Below, piece after piece: positions 55,551 to 64,000 of a stretch of 64,000 bases of DNA. Made by a program: the position numbers and the translations under genes. A model generated the notes under the pieces. It worked only from the letters and a program-made list of their open reading frames with translations. It was not told the DNA's origin and did no database searches. The stretch is from Aureibaculum algae (GTDB taxonomy: Bacteria > Bacteroidota > Bacteroidia > Flavobacteriales > Flavobacteriaceae), in assembly GCF_006065315.1 (NCBI RefSeq), contig NZ_CP040749.1, positions 4,486,001 through 4,550,000 on the forward strand. Reading direction: 5' to 3'. Position 1 is the stretch's first letter, and each line of letters starts with the position of its first letter.

Positions 55551-56226
55551 AAAGGTGACCATATTATTAGCGGAAGATGAACCTGCATTAGGGCAAATAA
55601 TAAGAGACAGTTTAGAAACAAGAAATTTTAAGGTCTTATTATGCGAAGATGGTGAAATTGCATTAAAGAAATACAAAGAGAATGACCCTAAGCTCTTAGT
55701 TTTAGATGTAATGATGCCTAAAAAAGATGGTTTTACGTTGGCAAAAGAAATTAGAAAAGAGAACAATGAAATTCCAATTATATTTCTAACTGCGAAGTCA
55801 CAAACAAAAGATGTTGTTGAAGGCTTTACTATTGGTGGTAATGACTATGTAAAAAAGCCCTTCTCTATTGAAGAATTAATAGTAAGAATTAATAGCCTAT
55901 TACAAAGAACAAATTTGCAAAAAACTGCAGAAATAATAAACTTAGGCCTCTATACATTCGATTTTAGACGACAAATATTACAGTATAAAACAGAAAAGGA
56001 ACTACAACTTACCCATAGAGAAGCTCATTTATTATTTAATTTATATAAAAATAAAAATGAAGTGTTGGACCGTTCTGTTATTCTTAAAAAACTTTGGGGT
56101 ACTGATGATATTTTTAGTTCTAGAAGTATGGATGTATTTATAACAAAGCTTCGAAAAAAACTAAATCAAGATCCGGCTATTCAAATTTTGAATGTAAGAG
56201 GATATGGTTATAAATTAGTTTGTTAA
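55543..56226 (+). CDS. OmpR-family response regulator
   Basis: A 227-residue regulator. The receiver has the acidic pair in LLAEDEPALG, phospho-acceptor Asp55 in LLVLDVMMPKKDG, Thr in IFLTAKS and Lys in DYVKKPFSIEELI. The C-terminal half is a winged-helix DNA-binding domain with LTHREAHLLFNLYKNKNEVL, FSSRSMDVFITKLRKKL and NVRGYGYKLV. It is the partner of the kinase at 54102. A tandem GTTAAC site that suits this type of regulator lies in the divergent promoter region. Confidence 0.95.
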   Translation: MSEKVTILLAEDEPALGQIIRDSLETRNFKVLLCEDGEIALKKYKENDPKLLVLDVMMPKKDGFTLAKEIRKENNEIPIIFLTAKSQTKDVVEGFTIGGNDYVKKPFSIEELIVRINSLLQRTNLQKTAEIINLGLYTFDFRRQILQYKTEKELQLTHREAHLLFNLYKNKNEVLDRSVILKKLWGTDDIFSSRSMDVFITKLRKKLNQDPAIQILNVRGYGYKLVC

Positions 56227-56323
56227 AAGACAAATTATTTTTATTTTAATATACTTTTGTTTTAGGTCTTTATTAAATTATTAATAAATTCGACGTTTAT
56301 TTTAAGCTTCAGATATTTAAATA

Positions 56324-58177
56324 ATGAAATTTTCTTTTACCTATATTATAATTGCATTTTTACTTGGTGGCTGTATTAAAAAATCAGAACCCAACATAAT
56401 CAATGTCAAGGACCACGGAATTACTCCAAATACAAAGCAAAGTATTACTTCGAAAATTAACAAACTCATAGATAATTTGCCGGATGAAACGGTTACCATC
56501 ATTTTTCCGAAAGGACGGTATGATTTTTATCCTGACACTAGTTATTTCCGTACTTATTTTGAAACCAATACTTATGATATTAACCCAAAAAGATTGGCAA
56601 TTTTACTAGAGAAAAAAAAGAACATTACTATTGATGCTCAGGGTTCAGATTTTATCTACCATGGACATATTCAGCCCTTTACCTTAGATAATTCTGAAAA
56701 TATCAACGTAAAAAATGTAAATATAGATTGGGACAAACCACTAACTGCTGAATCAGAGGTAATCGAAGCTGATTCGACGCACATTCTAATTAAAATTGAC
56801 ACCGCTCAATTTCCGTATACCGTTCATGACAAAGGGATCACGTTTGCTGCTGATGATTGGAAAGCCGAATGGAAACTAACCGGAGGATCTTGGCTAATTG
56901 AAATTGATAAAAACCACATTATCCCACCATTTACTGGAGATCATGGTACTGTTAACGGAGATTTAGAAAACGTTATTTATAAAGAAATTAAACCAGGGTT
57001 GGTGCTAATGACTGCTAGTTTTACCAAAACACCATCTGTAGGCAACTATCTAATTATGCGACATAGCACTAGAGATCATGCAGGTATGTTTTTATTTCAT
57101 AGCAAAGACATTAAACTTGAAAATATAAATGTTTATCACACATCTGGATTAGGAATTCTTTCTCAATATTGTGAAAACATTGAAATGCAGAAAGTAAATA
57201 TGGTTCCTAACCCTAATAAAAACAGATATCTAAGTGGTCATGATGACGGTTTACATTTTATGGGATGTAAAGGTGAGATAATTATAAATGATTGCGATGC
57301 TCAAGGACTTATGGATGACCCCATAAATATTCACGGAACCTATGTACCAGTTGTCAAACGAATAAACGACACCGTCTTAGAATGTAGTTATGCACACGAC
57401 ATGAGTCTTGGACTTATTTGGGCAAAAAAGGGAGATTCTATTGGGTATATCGACAAAAAAACGATGAAAACAGTTGGAATTGGAATAGTTAACCGCTTTT
57501 CTCAAACTGATAGTAAACGTTTTTCATTGGCATTTGATAACAAGCTTCCCGAATTTTTATCTGACGACTATTCTCTTGAAAATTTAAGTTGGACACCTAA
57601 CGCAACCATAACCAATTGTTATGTAGGTAGCAATAGAGCAAGAGGCTATTTAATTTCTACTCCTGGTAAAGTACGTATTGAAAATAATATTTTCGAGACG
57701 AGTGGATCTGCAATTCTTATTGCAGGAGATGCTAACTATTGGTATGAAAGTGGTTCAGTAAAAAATGTTACTATAAAAAATAATGAATTCAAAGCCGCAT
57801 CGAATTCATCAGCCTATCAATTCTGCAATGCCATAATAAGTATATATCCAGAAATTCCATCTTCAGATTCCTTGAATCCTTATCACAAGAATATTACAAT
57901 AGAAAACAACAGTTTCAATCCTTCAGACTACCCAATCGTTTATGCAAGATCTGTTGATGGTTTGTTTTTTAAAAACAACACAATTACTCGAAGTTATGAT
58001 TTTGAACCATGGCACTCTCAAAAACATAATTTTCTTTTAGATGCCTGTAAAAATGTGGAAATTAGTGGAAATACATTTGGTGATGATGTATTGGGAAAAA
58101 ATATTCTTTTAAAAGATATGCGAGCCAATCAACTCAACTTAACCAATATTGAATTAAAAATTGATACTGAAAATTAA
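56324..58177 (+). CDS. GH110 alpha-1,3-galactosidase-like lipoprotein
   Basis: A 617-residue lipoprotein (signal ending FLLGGC, Cys17) with a right-handed parallel beta helix. The sequence follows the plan of family GH110 alpha-1,3-galactosidases: an N-terminal TIIFPKGRYDFYPD, then TSGLGILSQYCENIEM, GHDDGLHFMGCKGEIII, GLMDDPINIHGTYVPVV, and WYESGSVKNVTIKNNEF. The acidic residues in HDDGLH and MDDPINIHG are candidates for catalysis in this inverting family. It would remove alpha-1,3-linked galactose from glycans. It stands alone without SusCD genes, behind the two-component system by 97 bases. Confidence 0.87.
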   Translation: MKFSFTYIIIAFLLGGCIKKSEPNIINVKDHGITPNTKQSITSKINKLIDNLPDETVTIIFPKGRYDFYPDTSYFRTYFETNTYDINPKRLAILLEKKKNITIDAQGSDFIYHGHIQPFTLDNSENINVKNVNIDWDKPLTAESEVIEADSTHILIKIDTAQFPYTVHDKGITFAADDWKAEWKLTGGSWLIEIDKNHIIPPFTGDHGTVNGDLENVIYKEIKPGLVLMTASFTKTPSVGNYLIMRHSTRDHAGMFLFHSKDIKLENINVYHTSGLGILSQYCENIEMQKVNMVPNPNKNRYLSGHDDGLHFMGCKGEIIINDCDAQGLMDDPINIHGTYVPVVKRINDTVLECSYAHDMSLGLIWAKKGDSIGYIDKKTMKTVGIGIVNRFSQTDSKRFSLAFDNKLPEFLSDDYSLENLSWTPNATITNCYVGSNRARGYLISTPGKVRIENNIFETSGSAILIAGDANYWYESGSVKNVTIKNNEFKAASNSSAYQFCNAIISIYPEIPSSDSLNPYHKNITIENNSFNPSDYPIVYARSVDGLFFKNNTITRSYDFEPWHSQKHNFLLDACKNVEISGNTFGDDVLGKNILLKDMRANQLNLTNIELKIDTEN

Positions 58178-58290
58178 AAATAAGTTAGCTGATTTCACCC
58201 TAACTAAACTACTATAAATTCACATTAAAAGAAGATAATGATTTAAGAAAATAACATAAACACTTATTCAACTTCCTCATTGAGAAATAA

Positions 58291-58298
58291 TACCTTTG
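58291..58298 (+). promoter_or_regulatory. -7 element TACCTTTG before the antiporter gene
   Basis: TACCTTTG matches TAnnTTTG and would start transcription about 20 bases before the ATG at 58325. The -33 region is weak. Confidence 0.6.
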
Positions 58299-58324
58299 CA
58301 GCATAAAATTTCAAGAAAAAAACA

Positions 58325-59794
58325 ATGAATTTAACGATTGAAAACATACTATTAATAGGTTCCTTATTACTTCTTGTAAGTATTTTCGCAGGTAAAACCT
58401 CTTATAAGTTTGGCGTTCCAACTTTACTGCTCTTCTTGGCTATTGGAATGTTAGCAGGTTCTGATGGTATTGGAGGCATCCGTTTTGACGATCCTAAAAT
58501 TGCTCAATTCATTGGTATCGTTTCTCTTAACTTTATCTTATTCTCTGGTGGACTTGATACCAATTGGACCGCCGTTAAACCCATTCTTTGGGAAGGAGTT
58601 GCCTTATCTACATTAGGCGTTTTATTGACAGCAACTTCTCTTGGCACTTTTGTATGGCTAGTTACTGACTTTACCATTTATGAAAGTCTATTATTAGGTT
58701 CAATTGTATCTTCAACAGACGCGGCTGCCGTATTTTCGATTCTTCGCTCAAAAAGTCTAGCCTTAAAAACCAATCTAAGACCCACATTAGAGATGGAAAG
58801 CGGAAGTAACGACCCCATGGCATATGTACTAACTATTGCATTTTTAACGTTGGTAATTAATCAAGACCAAAGTTTTCTATCTATAATACCCATGTTTTTG
58901 CAACAAATGATTTTGGGTGGTATTTTAGGTTTTGCCTTTGGAGTACTTAGTAAGTATATTATTAACAAAATTAAACTTGACTTTGAAGGGCTTTACCCTG
59001 TTTTAGTTATCGCCCTAATGTTCATCACCTTTTCTGCCACTAACTTTGTAGGCGGCAATGGTTTTCTTGCCATTTATATTTGTGCGGTGTACCTAGGTAA
59101 TCAAGACCTCATCCACAAAAAAACCATTTTTAAAATGTTTGATGGTTTAGCTTGGCTCATGCAAATTGTGCTGTTTCTCACTTTAGGGTTACTCGTTTTT
59201 CCTTCTCAAATAATTCCATATATGGGTATTGGACTGCTCATTTCAGTATTTTTAATTGTTGTTGCTCGTCCTATAGGTGTGTTTATTAGCCTTATGTTTT
59301 TTAAAATGAAATTGAGAAGAAGGTTTTATATTTCTTGGGTTGGACTGCGTGGTGCAGTACCAATTGTGTTTGCTACCTATCCTCTATTAGCTGGAATAGA
59401 TAAAGCAAACATGATTTTTAACATTGTTTTTTTCATTTCAGTTACATCCATATTAATTCAAGGAACTACACTTTCCATTGTTGCAAAATGGTTAAATGTT
59501 GGATTACCAGAAGAAGCAAAAAAATTAAACCCAACTGATTTACTTTTAGCAGAAAACCCTAAGGCTGAAATGAAAGAATTCTTAATCACCTCAGAGTGCT
59601 ATGCAGTAAACATGAAAATTGTAGAATTAGGCTTTCCTAAGAATGCAATAATTGCGATGATTAAAAGGGGTGATAGTTATATCATACCTAATGGTATCAC
59701 AAAAATTGAAGCCCAAGACACGCTAATTGTTCTTGCAGATAGACCCCTAATTTTTGATGATGTACACAAAACACTTAGTACTCAGAAAACATAA
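58325..59794 (+). CDS. Potassium/proton antiporter, CvrA (NhaP2) type
   Basis: A 489-residue membrane protein of the CPA1 family. About twelve membrane helices are seen from residue 6 to 390, with the ion-site region SSTDAAAVFSILRSKSL and MESGSNDPMAYVLTI (the ND/Asp pair), and SWVGLRGAVPIVFATYPLL. The C-terminal 90 residues form a TrkA-C-like domain (EFLITSECYAVNMKIVELG, DTLIVLADRPLI) that would gate the channel by ligand. It exchanges K+ or Na+ for protons, for pH and volume control. It is a single gene. Confidence 0.9.
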   Translation: MNLTIENILLIGSLLLLVSIFAGKTSYKFGVPTLLLFLAIGMLAGSDGIGGIRFDDPKIAQFIGIVSLNFILFSGGLDTNWTAVKPILWEGVALSTLGVLLTATSLGTFVWLVTDFTIYESLLLGSIVSSTDAAAVFSILRSKSLALKTNLRPTLEMESGSNDPMAYVLTIAFLTLVINQDQSFLSIIPMFLQQMILGGILGFAFGVLSKYIINKIKLDFEGLYPVLVIALMFITFSATNFVGGNGFLAIYICAVYLGNQDLIHKKTIFKMFDGLAWLMQIVLFLTLGLLVFPSQIIPYMGIGLLISVFLIVVARPIGVFISLMFFKMKLRRRFYISWVGLRGAVPIVFATYPLLAGIDKANMIFNIVFFISVTSILIQGTTLSIVAKWLNVGLPEEAKKLNPTDLLLAENPKAEMKEFLITSECYAVNMKIVELGFPKNAIIAMIKRGDSYIIPNGITKIEAQDTLIVLADRPLIFDDVHKTLSTQKT

Positions 59795-59925
59795 GGCATT
59801 AAGATTTTCAATTTATATCATTAGCGTTTTTGGTTTATAATCTGGTTACTAACTTATAGAATATTGTTTGATTGTTACTATATTTTCTTCTAATTTCGCT
59901 ATTATTCTAAGCGATTAACCAATCA

Positions 59926-61572
59926 ATGAAAAAAGAATTTACCCCCAAACTATTCTCTCTTTTAAAACAGGGGATATCAAAGAAAACACTTACAAAAGAT
60001 CTCCTTTCAGGAATAATCGTCGGCATAGTAGCACTGCCTTTAGCCATTGCCTTTGCGATAGCTTCTGGTGTTTCTCCAGAAAAAGGAATCATAACTGCTA
60101 TTATTGCAGGAATCATCATTTCTACGTTTGGTGGTAGTAGGGTTCAAATTGGAGGTCCTACTGGTGCATTTATTGTCATTGTTTACGGTATTATTCAATC
60201 TTACGGTATAGATGGGTTGATCATAGCTACATTTTTAGCAGGATTTTTAATGATAGGAATGGGACTTTTACGTCTGGGTAATTTATTAAAATTTATTCCT
60301 TATTCTTTAATTGTAGGTTTTACAAGTGGTATAGCACTCATAATTTTTTCGTCACAAATTAATGATTTTTTCGGGCTCCACATCTCTAAAGTCCCTGCTG
60401 ATTTTATAGATAAATGGATAGTGTATTTTGAAAATTTCGATAACATAAATTGGTATGCCATTGCTATTGCAGTATCCACAATTTTAATAACAATCTATTT
60501 TCAGAAATTAGTAAAAAAAATTCCGGGATCAATCATTGCTATTGTATTATCAACTATTATTGTAAAAGTATTTGATATTCCTGTGGATACTATAGAAAGT
60601 AATTTTGGCGAAATACCAAATCATTTCAGTTTACCCCACATACCAAATGTAAACTTCGATACGATACAGGCATTAATACAACCTGCCTTCGCAATAGCCA
60701 TTTTAGGAAGTATTGAGTCCCTGCTTTCGGCAGTTGTCTCAGATTCAATGATTGGTGGAAAACATCGTTCAAACATGGAGCTAATTGCTATGGGAGGAGC
60801 TAATATCGTATCTGCATTATTTGGTGGAATTCCAGCAACAGGTGCTATTGCAAGAACAGCCACTAATGTTAAAAATGGTGGTCGTACGCCATTAGCCGGT
60901 ATTTTCCACAGTTTAGTTCTATTAGCAATAATGCTATTATTTGCACCTTATGCAAAATTAATACCCCTTCCTTGCCTTGCCGGAATATTGGTAGTTATTG
61001 CATATCACATGAGTGAAATTGGACAATTTAAATCCATTTTAAAAGGGAATAGAATGGACATTATTATTTTACTAACCACTTTCTTTTTAACTGTAATTTT
61101 CGATTTAGTAATTGCCATAGAAATTGGAATGGTGCTAGCCAGTTTTATGTTTATGAAAAGAATGAGTGAATCTGTTCATGTTGAAAATATAACCTCTAAA
61201 ACAACAGATGAAGAAAATCTTTTTGATGAAGAATTGATAGATATACCTAAAGATGTATTACTCTATGAAATAAATGGACCTCTGTTTTTTGGGGCCGCTC
61301 GTCAATTTCAAGAAACCGTTACAAATACGCATTTACGACCCAAAGTTATTATTATAAGAATGCGTTATGTTCCACTTATTGATGCTACTGGTTATCAGAG
61401 CGTAAAAGAAATTGTTAAAATCTTTAAAGAAAGAGGTATAAAAGTAATTATTTCAGGTGTAAATGAAAATTTAAGAAAGGATTTTAAAAAGAATGATATG
61501 TTTTCAATTTTAAAAAAAGAATTTGTTGTCAAAGACATTACAACAGCAATTAAATTAGCTAACGAAATTTAA
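59926..61572 (+). CDS. SulP family anion transporter with STAS domain
   Basis: A 548-residue protein of the SulP (SLC26) family. After a short cytosolic start, DLLSGIIVGIVALPLAIAFA and the signature GGSRVQIGGPTGAFIVIVYG open the membrane part (about 12-14 helices up to residue 410). Residues of about 440-548 are a STAS domain with GPLFFGAARQFQETV and IIIRMRYVPLIDATGYQSVK. Sulfate, bicarbonate or other anions may be carried; the SulP family cannot be split by sequence here. The sulfate assimilation cluster is 28 kb away, so sulfate uptake is possible but bicarbonate is equally open. Confidence 0.92.
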   Translation: MKKEFTPKLFSLLKQGISKKTLTKDLLSGIIVGIVALPLAIAFAIASGVSPEKGIITAIIAGIIISTFGGSRVQIGGPTGAFIVIVYGIIQSYGIDGLIIATFLAGFLMIGMGLLRLGNLLKFIPYSLIVGFTSGIALIIFSSQINDFFGLHISKVPADFIDKWIVYFENFDNINWYAIAIAVSTILITIYFQKLVKKIPGSIIAIVLSTIIVKVFDIPVDTIESNFGEIPNHFSLPHIPNVNFDTIQALIQPAFAIAILGSIESLLSAVVSDSMIGGKHRSNMELIAMGGANIVSALFGGIPATGAIARTATNVKNGGRTPLAGIFHSLVLLAIMLLFAPYAKLIPLPCLAGILVVIAYHMSEIGQFKSILKGNRMDIIILLTTFFLTVIFDLVIAIEIGMVLASFMFMKRMSESVHVENITSKTTDEENLFDEELIDIPKDVLLYEINGPLFFGAARQFQETVTNTHLRPKVIIIRMRYVPLIDATGYQSVKEIVKIFKERGIKVIISGVNENLRKDFKKNDMFSILKKEFVVKDITTAIKLANEI

Positions 61573-61898
61573 AATAGACTTAACAAGTATAAATTAAGCT
61601 AGTTTATGTGTATTTTATAGACCTATTAAAAGACCTAAACAAAGGTTCTTTTCGCTATACATTCCCTTCTTATACGTATACATCTAAAGTTGAATGTAAG
61701 AGTTTTTGGCTTTAAATTGTTATCATAAGATAACCGTTCTCCTACTACTACCAATCTACTCCTTTTTAACAAACCTCCCAAAAGGCCTTATTTTACAATC
61801 ATTTTATCGAATTTAAAAATAAATATGCAGTATAAAAAAACTAACTGCGTATATCAAATAATATGAATAGATTTGCACCCAATTTGAAAATGACATAA
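61573..61898 (+). promoter_or_regulatory. Intergenic gap with a promoter near its end
   Basis: This 326-base space has no gene. TAGATTTG at 61868-61875 is a good -7 box 24 bases before the J-domain gene. No strong terminator behind the transporter is seen. Confidence 0.55.
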
Positions 61899-62345
61899 AT
61901 GAAACGTATTAATGATTACAAAAAGCTTTTTGAGGTAGACGGAGAAATTGACCTTAAAGAACTTAAAACGACATACAGAGGCTTAGTAAAAAATTGGCAT
62001 CCAGATAAATTCCAGGATGAAGAGAAAAAATTAGAGGCTGAAGTAAAAAGTCAAAAAATTATTGATGCTTATCATTTTCTAGTAAGTATAGCTCCAAAAA
62101 CCAAAGAAAGCAACCTAGAAGAGTATAATTCTATAACTATACCTTCAACTGTTGAAGATTTTCAACATAAAAGTATGCTTTTAGAAGTTACTTTTGCTGA
62201 TGGTAATACTTATGAATATTTCGGAGTCAATCGTAAACTATTTATCAAATTCGTGAATAGTAAATCAATAAACAATTTTGGAAAAAGAAATATTTTCAAT
62301 TCTTTCCTTTACAGAAAATCAAAGAAAGCTTCAGTTATGGCTTAA
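61899..62345 (+). CDS. J-domain protein with C-terminal KTSC domain
   Basis: A 148-residue cytoplasmic protein. Residues of about 5-65 form a J domain with the HPD motif in LVKNWHPDKFQDEE, the part that stimulates the ATPase of DnaK. Residues of about 80-148 match the KTSC domain: VTFADGNTYEYFGVNRKLFIKF and INNFGKRNIFNSFLYR. No Gly/Phe-rich or zinc-finger region is present, so this is a specialised co-chaperone rather than DnaJ itself. The KTSC domain is linked to RNA or DNA metabolism only by inference. It is monocistronic. Confidence 0.88.
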   Translation: MKRINDYKKLFEVDGEIDLKELKTTYRGLVKNWHPDKFQDEEKKLEAEVKSQKIIDAYHFLVSIAPKTKESNLEEYNSITIPSTVEDFQHKSMLLEVTFADGNTYEYFGVNRKLFIKFVNSKSINNFGKRNIFNSFLYRKSKKASVMA

Positions 62346-62388
62346 CTAGGAGACGGCTAAAAAGTAAATTCTTATATTTTAATAATAC

Positions 62389-62436
62389 AACTACAATGAC
62401 GGAAAAAGGCGTAAGTCGTTTTCCGTCATTGTAGTT
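62389..62436. repeat. Perfect 18-base inverted repeat
   Basis: AACTACAATGACGGAAAA (62389-62406) and its exact reverse complement (62419-62436) flank a 12-base loop, between convergent genes. There is no long T-run after either arm, so it may be a terminator of an unusual kind or a small extragenic element. Confidence 0.85.
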
Positions 62437-62513
62437 AAATGAGTTTACATGACTTATCATTATTAGGCAATAGAGTTATATAAAACCAAAACACCTTCCT
62501 TTTAATCAAGTAA

Positions 62514-64000
62514 CTAGACGTGTTTTAAAGTGCTACTTTTTAATAAAAAACTTTTAATTAAGTCTTTGGGGTGACTGGTTTTAAGAATAGGAAAATCAAA
62601 CCAAGTTTGTAAATCTTCTTTAAACCCTGTCTTATTTAAATAACTATTTAATGCAAGATTTAATCCCTTTGTATATTTAGGGTGATCAGTTCCTTCTGGA
62701 TCTTGATGATATAAATCATTTTGAGCAAATCCTTCAAAAACAGGTCCTGTTATTTTTATTCCAAATTGTTCCGGGTTTTGACCAATAGGACTATGTATAG
62801 TGGTAGTAAATTGGTGCCAAAATGCAGACTGAATACAATTTTTCTCAAACAATTGTCGCACAACTTCCAATGAATCAATAGTTTCTTGCTCATTTTGAGT
62901 TGGAAATCCATACATAAGATAGGCATGAACCATAATATTTTGTTCTGAAAAATTATGAGTAACTCTCGTAACTTGTGCGATATCAACTCCCTTTTTCATC
63001 TTAACCAACAACCTATCTGAAGCCACTTCTAACCCACCAGTTACAGCAATACAACCCGATTTCGCCATTAATTGGCATAACTCAGCATCAAATGTCTTTT
63101 CAAAACGAATGTTTGTCCACCAAGTAATGTTTAGGTTTCTTTCTATCAGTTTCATTGATAGAGCCCGTAACATTTTAGGTGGAGCTGCTTCATCAACAAA
63201 ATGAAAACCTGTAATACCTGTGTCCTTAATTATTTTTTCAATTTTATCTACTAAATCAATTGCTGTTGTGTTTTGATAATTACCAATATAATCTAAGTTT
63301 ACATCACAAAACGAACACTGTTTCCAATAACATCCATGAGAAATGGTCAGCTTATTCCATCTCGCATCTGTCCACATCCGATGCATCGGGTTTACTACAT
63401 CTAAAAAAGAAACATATTTATCAAACGGCAATCCTGAGTAATTAGGTGCGGGTAAATTTTTATGATGGTAAATAGTATTAGGAATTTTATTCTTATAAAC
63501 AACTTGATTCTTTTCTAACACAAACGTTCTTTCCAATTCGTTTATATCACTTTTGCCTTCAAGGTAATTAACCAACTTTAGCAAGGGACCTTCACCGTCA
63601 TCTAATGAGATAAAATCTATAAATTGAAAAATTCTAGCATCTTCTAATGAACGGAGCTCTGTGTTACAATATCCTCCGCCAAAAGCAACATAAATGTCCG
63701 GAAAAAACTGTTTAATAAACTGAGAACAACGGAGAGCCGCAAATAAATTTCCAGGAAAAGGAATTGTAAAACAGATTAGATTAGGATCATGCTTTTTTAT
63801 TTGCTCTTCCAAAATATTCATCATTTCATCTTCAATAAGCGTAGGCTGATATTGCAAAAAATCATCTAATTGATTAAAACTGCTTGCTGACGTTCCAATT
63901 TGCTCGGCATATTTCGTAAATGCAAAAAACTCATCTACGTTCGCATGAATAAAGTCTCCTATTTCTTCAATAAAAAGTGTACCAAAATGTTTTGCTTTAT
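62514..64000 (-). CDS. B12-binding-type radical SAM protein, 5' end beyond the window
   Basis: The frame is open through the window edge; the apparent start at 63857 is an internal TTG. The protein seen here begins with a B12-binding-like Rossmann region (LICFTIPFPGNLFAALRCSQ, PDIYVAFGGGYCNTEL) and then a radical SAM barrel. Its cluster cysteines are in SHGCYWKQCSFCDVN, with spacing C-x4-C-x2-C in place of the usual C-x3-C-x2-C. GFHFVDEAAPPKML and GGLEVASDRLLVKMKKG follow. Family members do methylations or rearrangements; the substrate is unknown. It stands behind an inverted repeat and is convergent to the J-domain gene. Confidence 0.88.
   Translation of the reverse strand, partial: KAKHFGTLFIEEIGDFIHANVDEFFAFTKYAEQIGTSASSFNQLDDFLQYQPTLIEDEMMNILEEQIKKHDPNLICFTIPFPGNLFAALRCSQFIKQFFPDIYVAFGGGYCNTELRSLEDARIFQFIDFISLDDGEGPLLKLVNYLEGKSDINELERTFVLEKNQVVYKNKIPNTIYHHKNLPAPNYSGLPFDKYVSFLDVVNPMHRMWTDARWNKLTISHGCYWKQCSFCDVNLDYIGNYQNTTAIDLVDKIEKIIKDTGITGFHFVDEAAPPKMLRALSMKLIERNLNITWWTNIRFEKTFDAELCQLMAKSGCIAVTGGLEVASDRLLVKMKKGVDIAQVTRVTHNFSEQNIMVHAYLMYGFPTQNEQETIDSLEVVRQLFEKNCIQSAFWHQFTTTIHSPIGQNPEQFGIKITGPVFEGFAQNDLYHQDPEGTDHPKYTKGLNLALNSYLNKTGFKEDLQTWFDFPILKTSHPKDLIKSFLLKSSTLKHV

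Noticed and set aside
63857..63857. TTG at 63857 as start of the radical SAM gene
   Set aside because: The frame stays open with protein-like sequence to the window edge, so this is an internal codon.
1..64000. CRISPR array, insertion sequence, prophage or rRNA operon
   Set aside because: No regularly spaced repeats, transposase, integrase, phage genes or rRNA sequences were found on either strand.

Overview
The window is about 64 kb of low-GC DNA from a marine-type member of the Flavobacteriaceae (Bacteroidetes). This rests on the Bacteroidetes promoter motif TAnnTTTG upstream of many genes, GLPGLI, DUF2723, DKNYY and WG-repeat proteins, a carboxypeptidase-regulatory-domain outer-membrane barrel, GH88 and GH110 glycosidases, and the gene content of a flavobacterial sulfur and methionine locus. 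I cannot name the species.

Region 1 (1-12.2 kb, all + strand) is accessory. It is a chain of tightly packed, fast-evolving lipoproteins, secreted proteins and small membrane proteins: WG repeats, a DKNYY lipoprotein, two short proteins opening with M(G/A)NR(A/S)YL, and a trio in which one protein is a fusion of domains like those of its two neighbours. It also holds an in-frame GAA microsatellite, a gene cut by an amber codon, and several gene remnants. I infer a plastic gene array, possibly of immunity-like genes; no toxin is visible.

Region 2 (12.2-16.5 kb) holds a Tat-exported metallophosphoesterase, a serine beta-lactamase-family hydrolase, tRNA-Asp(GUC), a DUF58 protein and thioredoxin. 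The terminator behind tRNA-Asp occurs a second time on the far side of the beta-lactamase-family gene.

Region 3 (16.5-43 kb, almost all - strand until metK) is a large cysteine and methionine supercluster: metF, a MetH split into two proteins around a small ABM protein, cysM, cysE, a ferredoxin and its NADP reductase, siroheme synthesis genes, a HEPN-tailed sulfite reductase, cysN, cysD, cysH and a DUF2061 protein. After an acyl-CoA ligase and an Rrf2 regulator come a MetZ-like enzyme, a MetX-aspartokinase-homoserine dehydrogenase fusion, a Met17-like sulfhydrylase and metK. Two SAM-I riboswitches (before the MetH N-half and before met17) and one SAM-II riboswitch (before metK) control it. 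Together these genes take sulfate to sulfide, then to cysteine, homocysteine, methionine and SAM, with feedback by SAM.

Region 4 (43-64 kb) is mixed: an NTF2-like protein, a DUF2723 membrane protein, a GH88 lipoprotein, an M28 peptidase, a GLPGLI/outer-membrane-barrel operon facing a histidine kinase-response regulator pair across a tandem operator, a GH110 lipoprotein, a CvrA-type antiporter, a SulP transporter, a J-domain/KTSC protein, and a B12-type radical SAM gene that runs off the end. No CRISPR array, insertion sequence, prophage or rRNA was seen.
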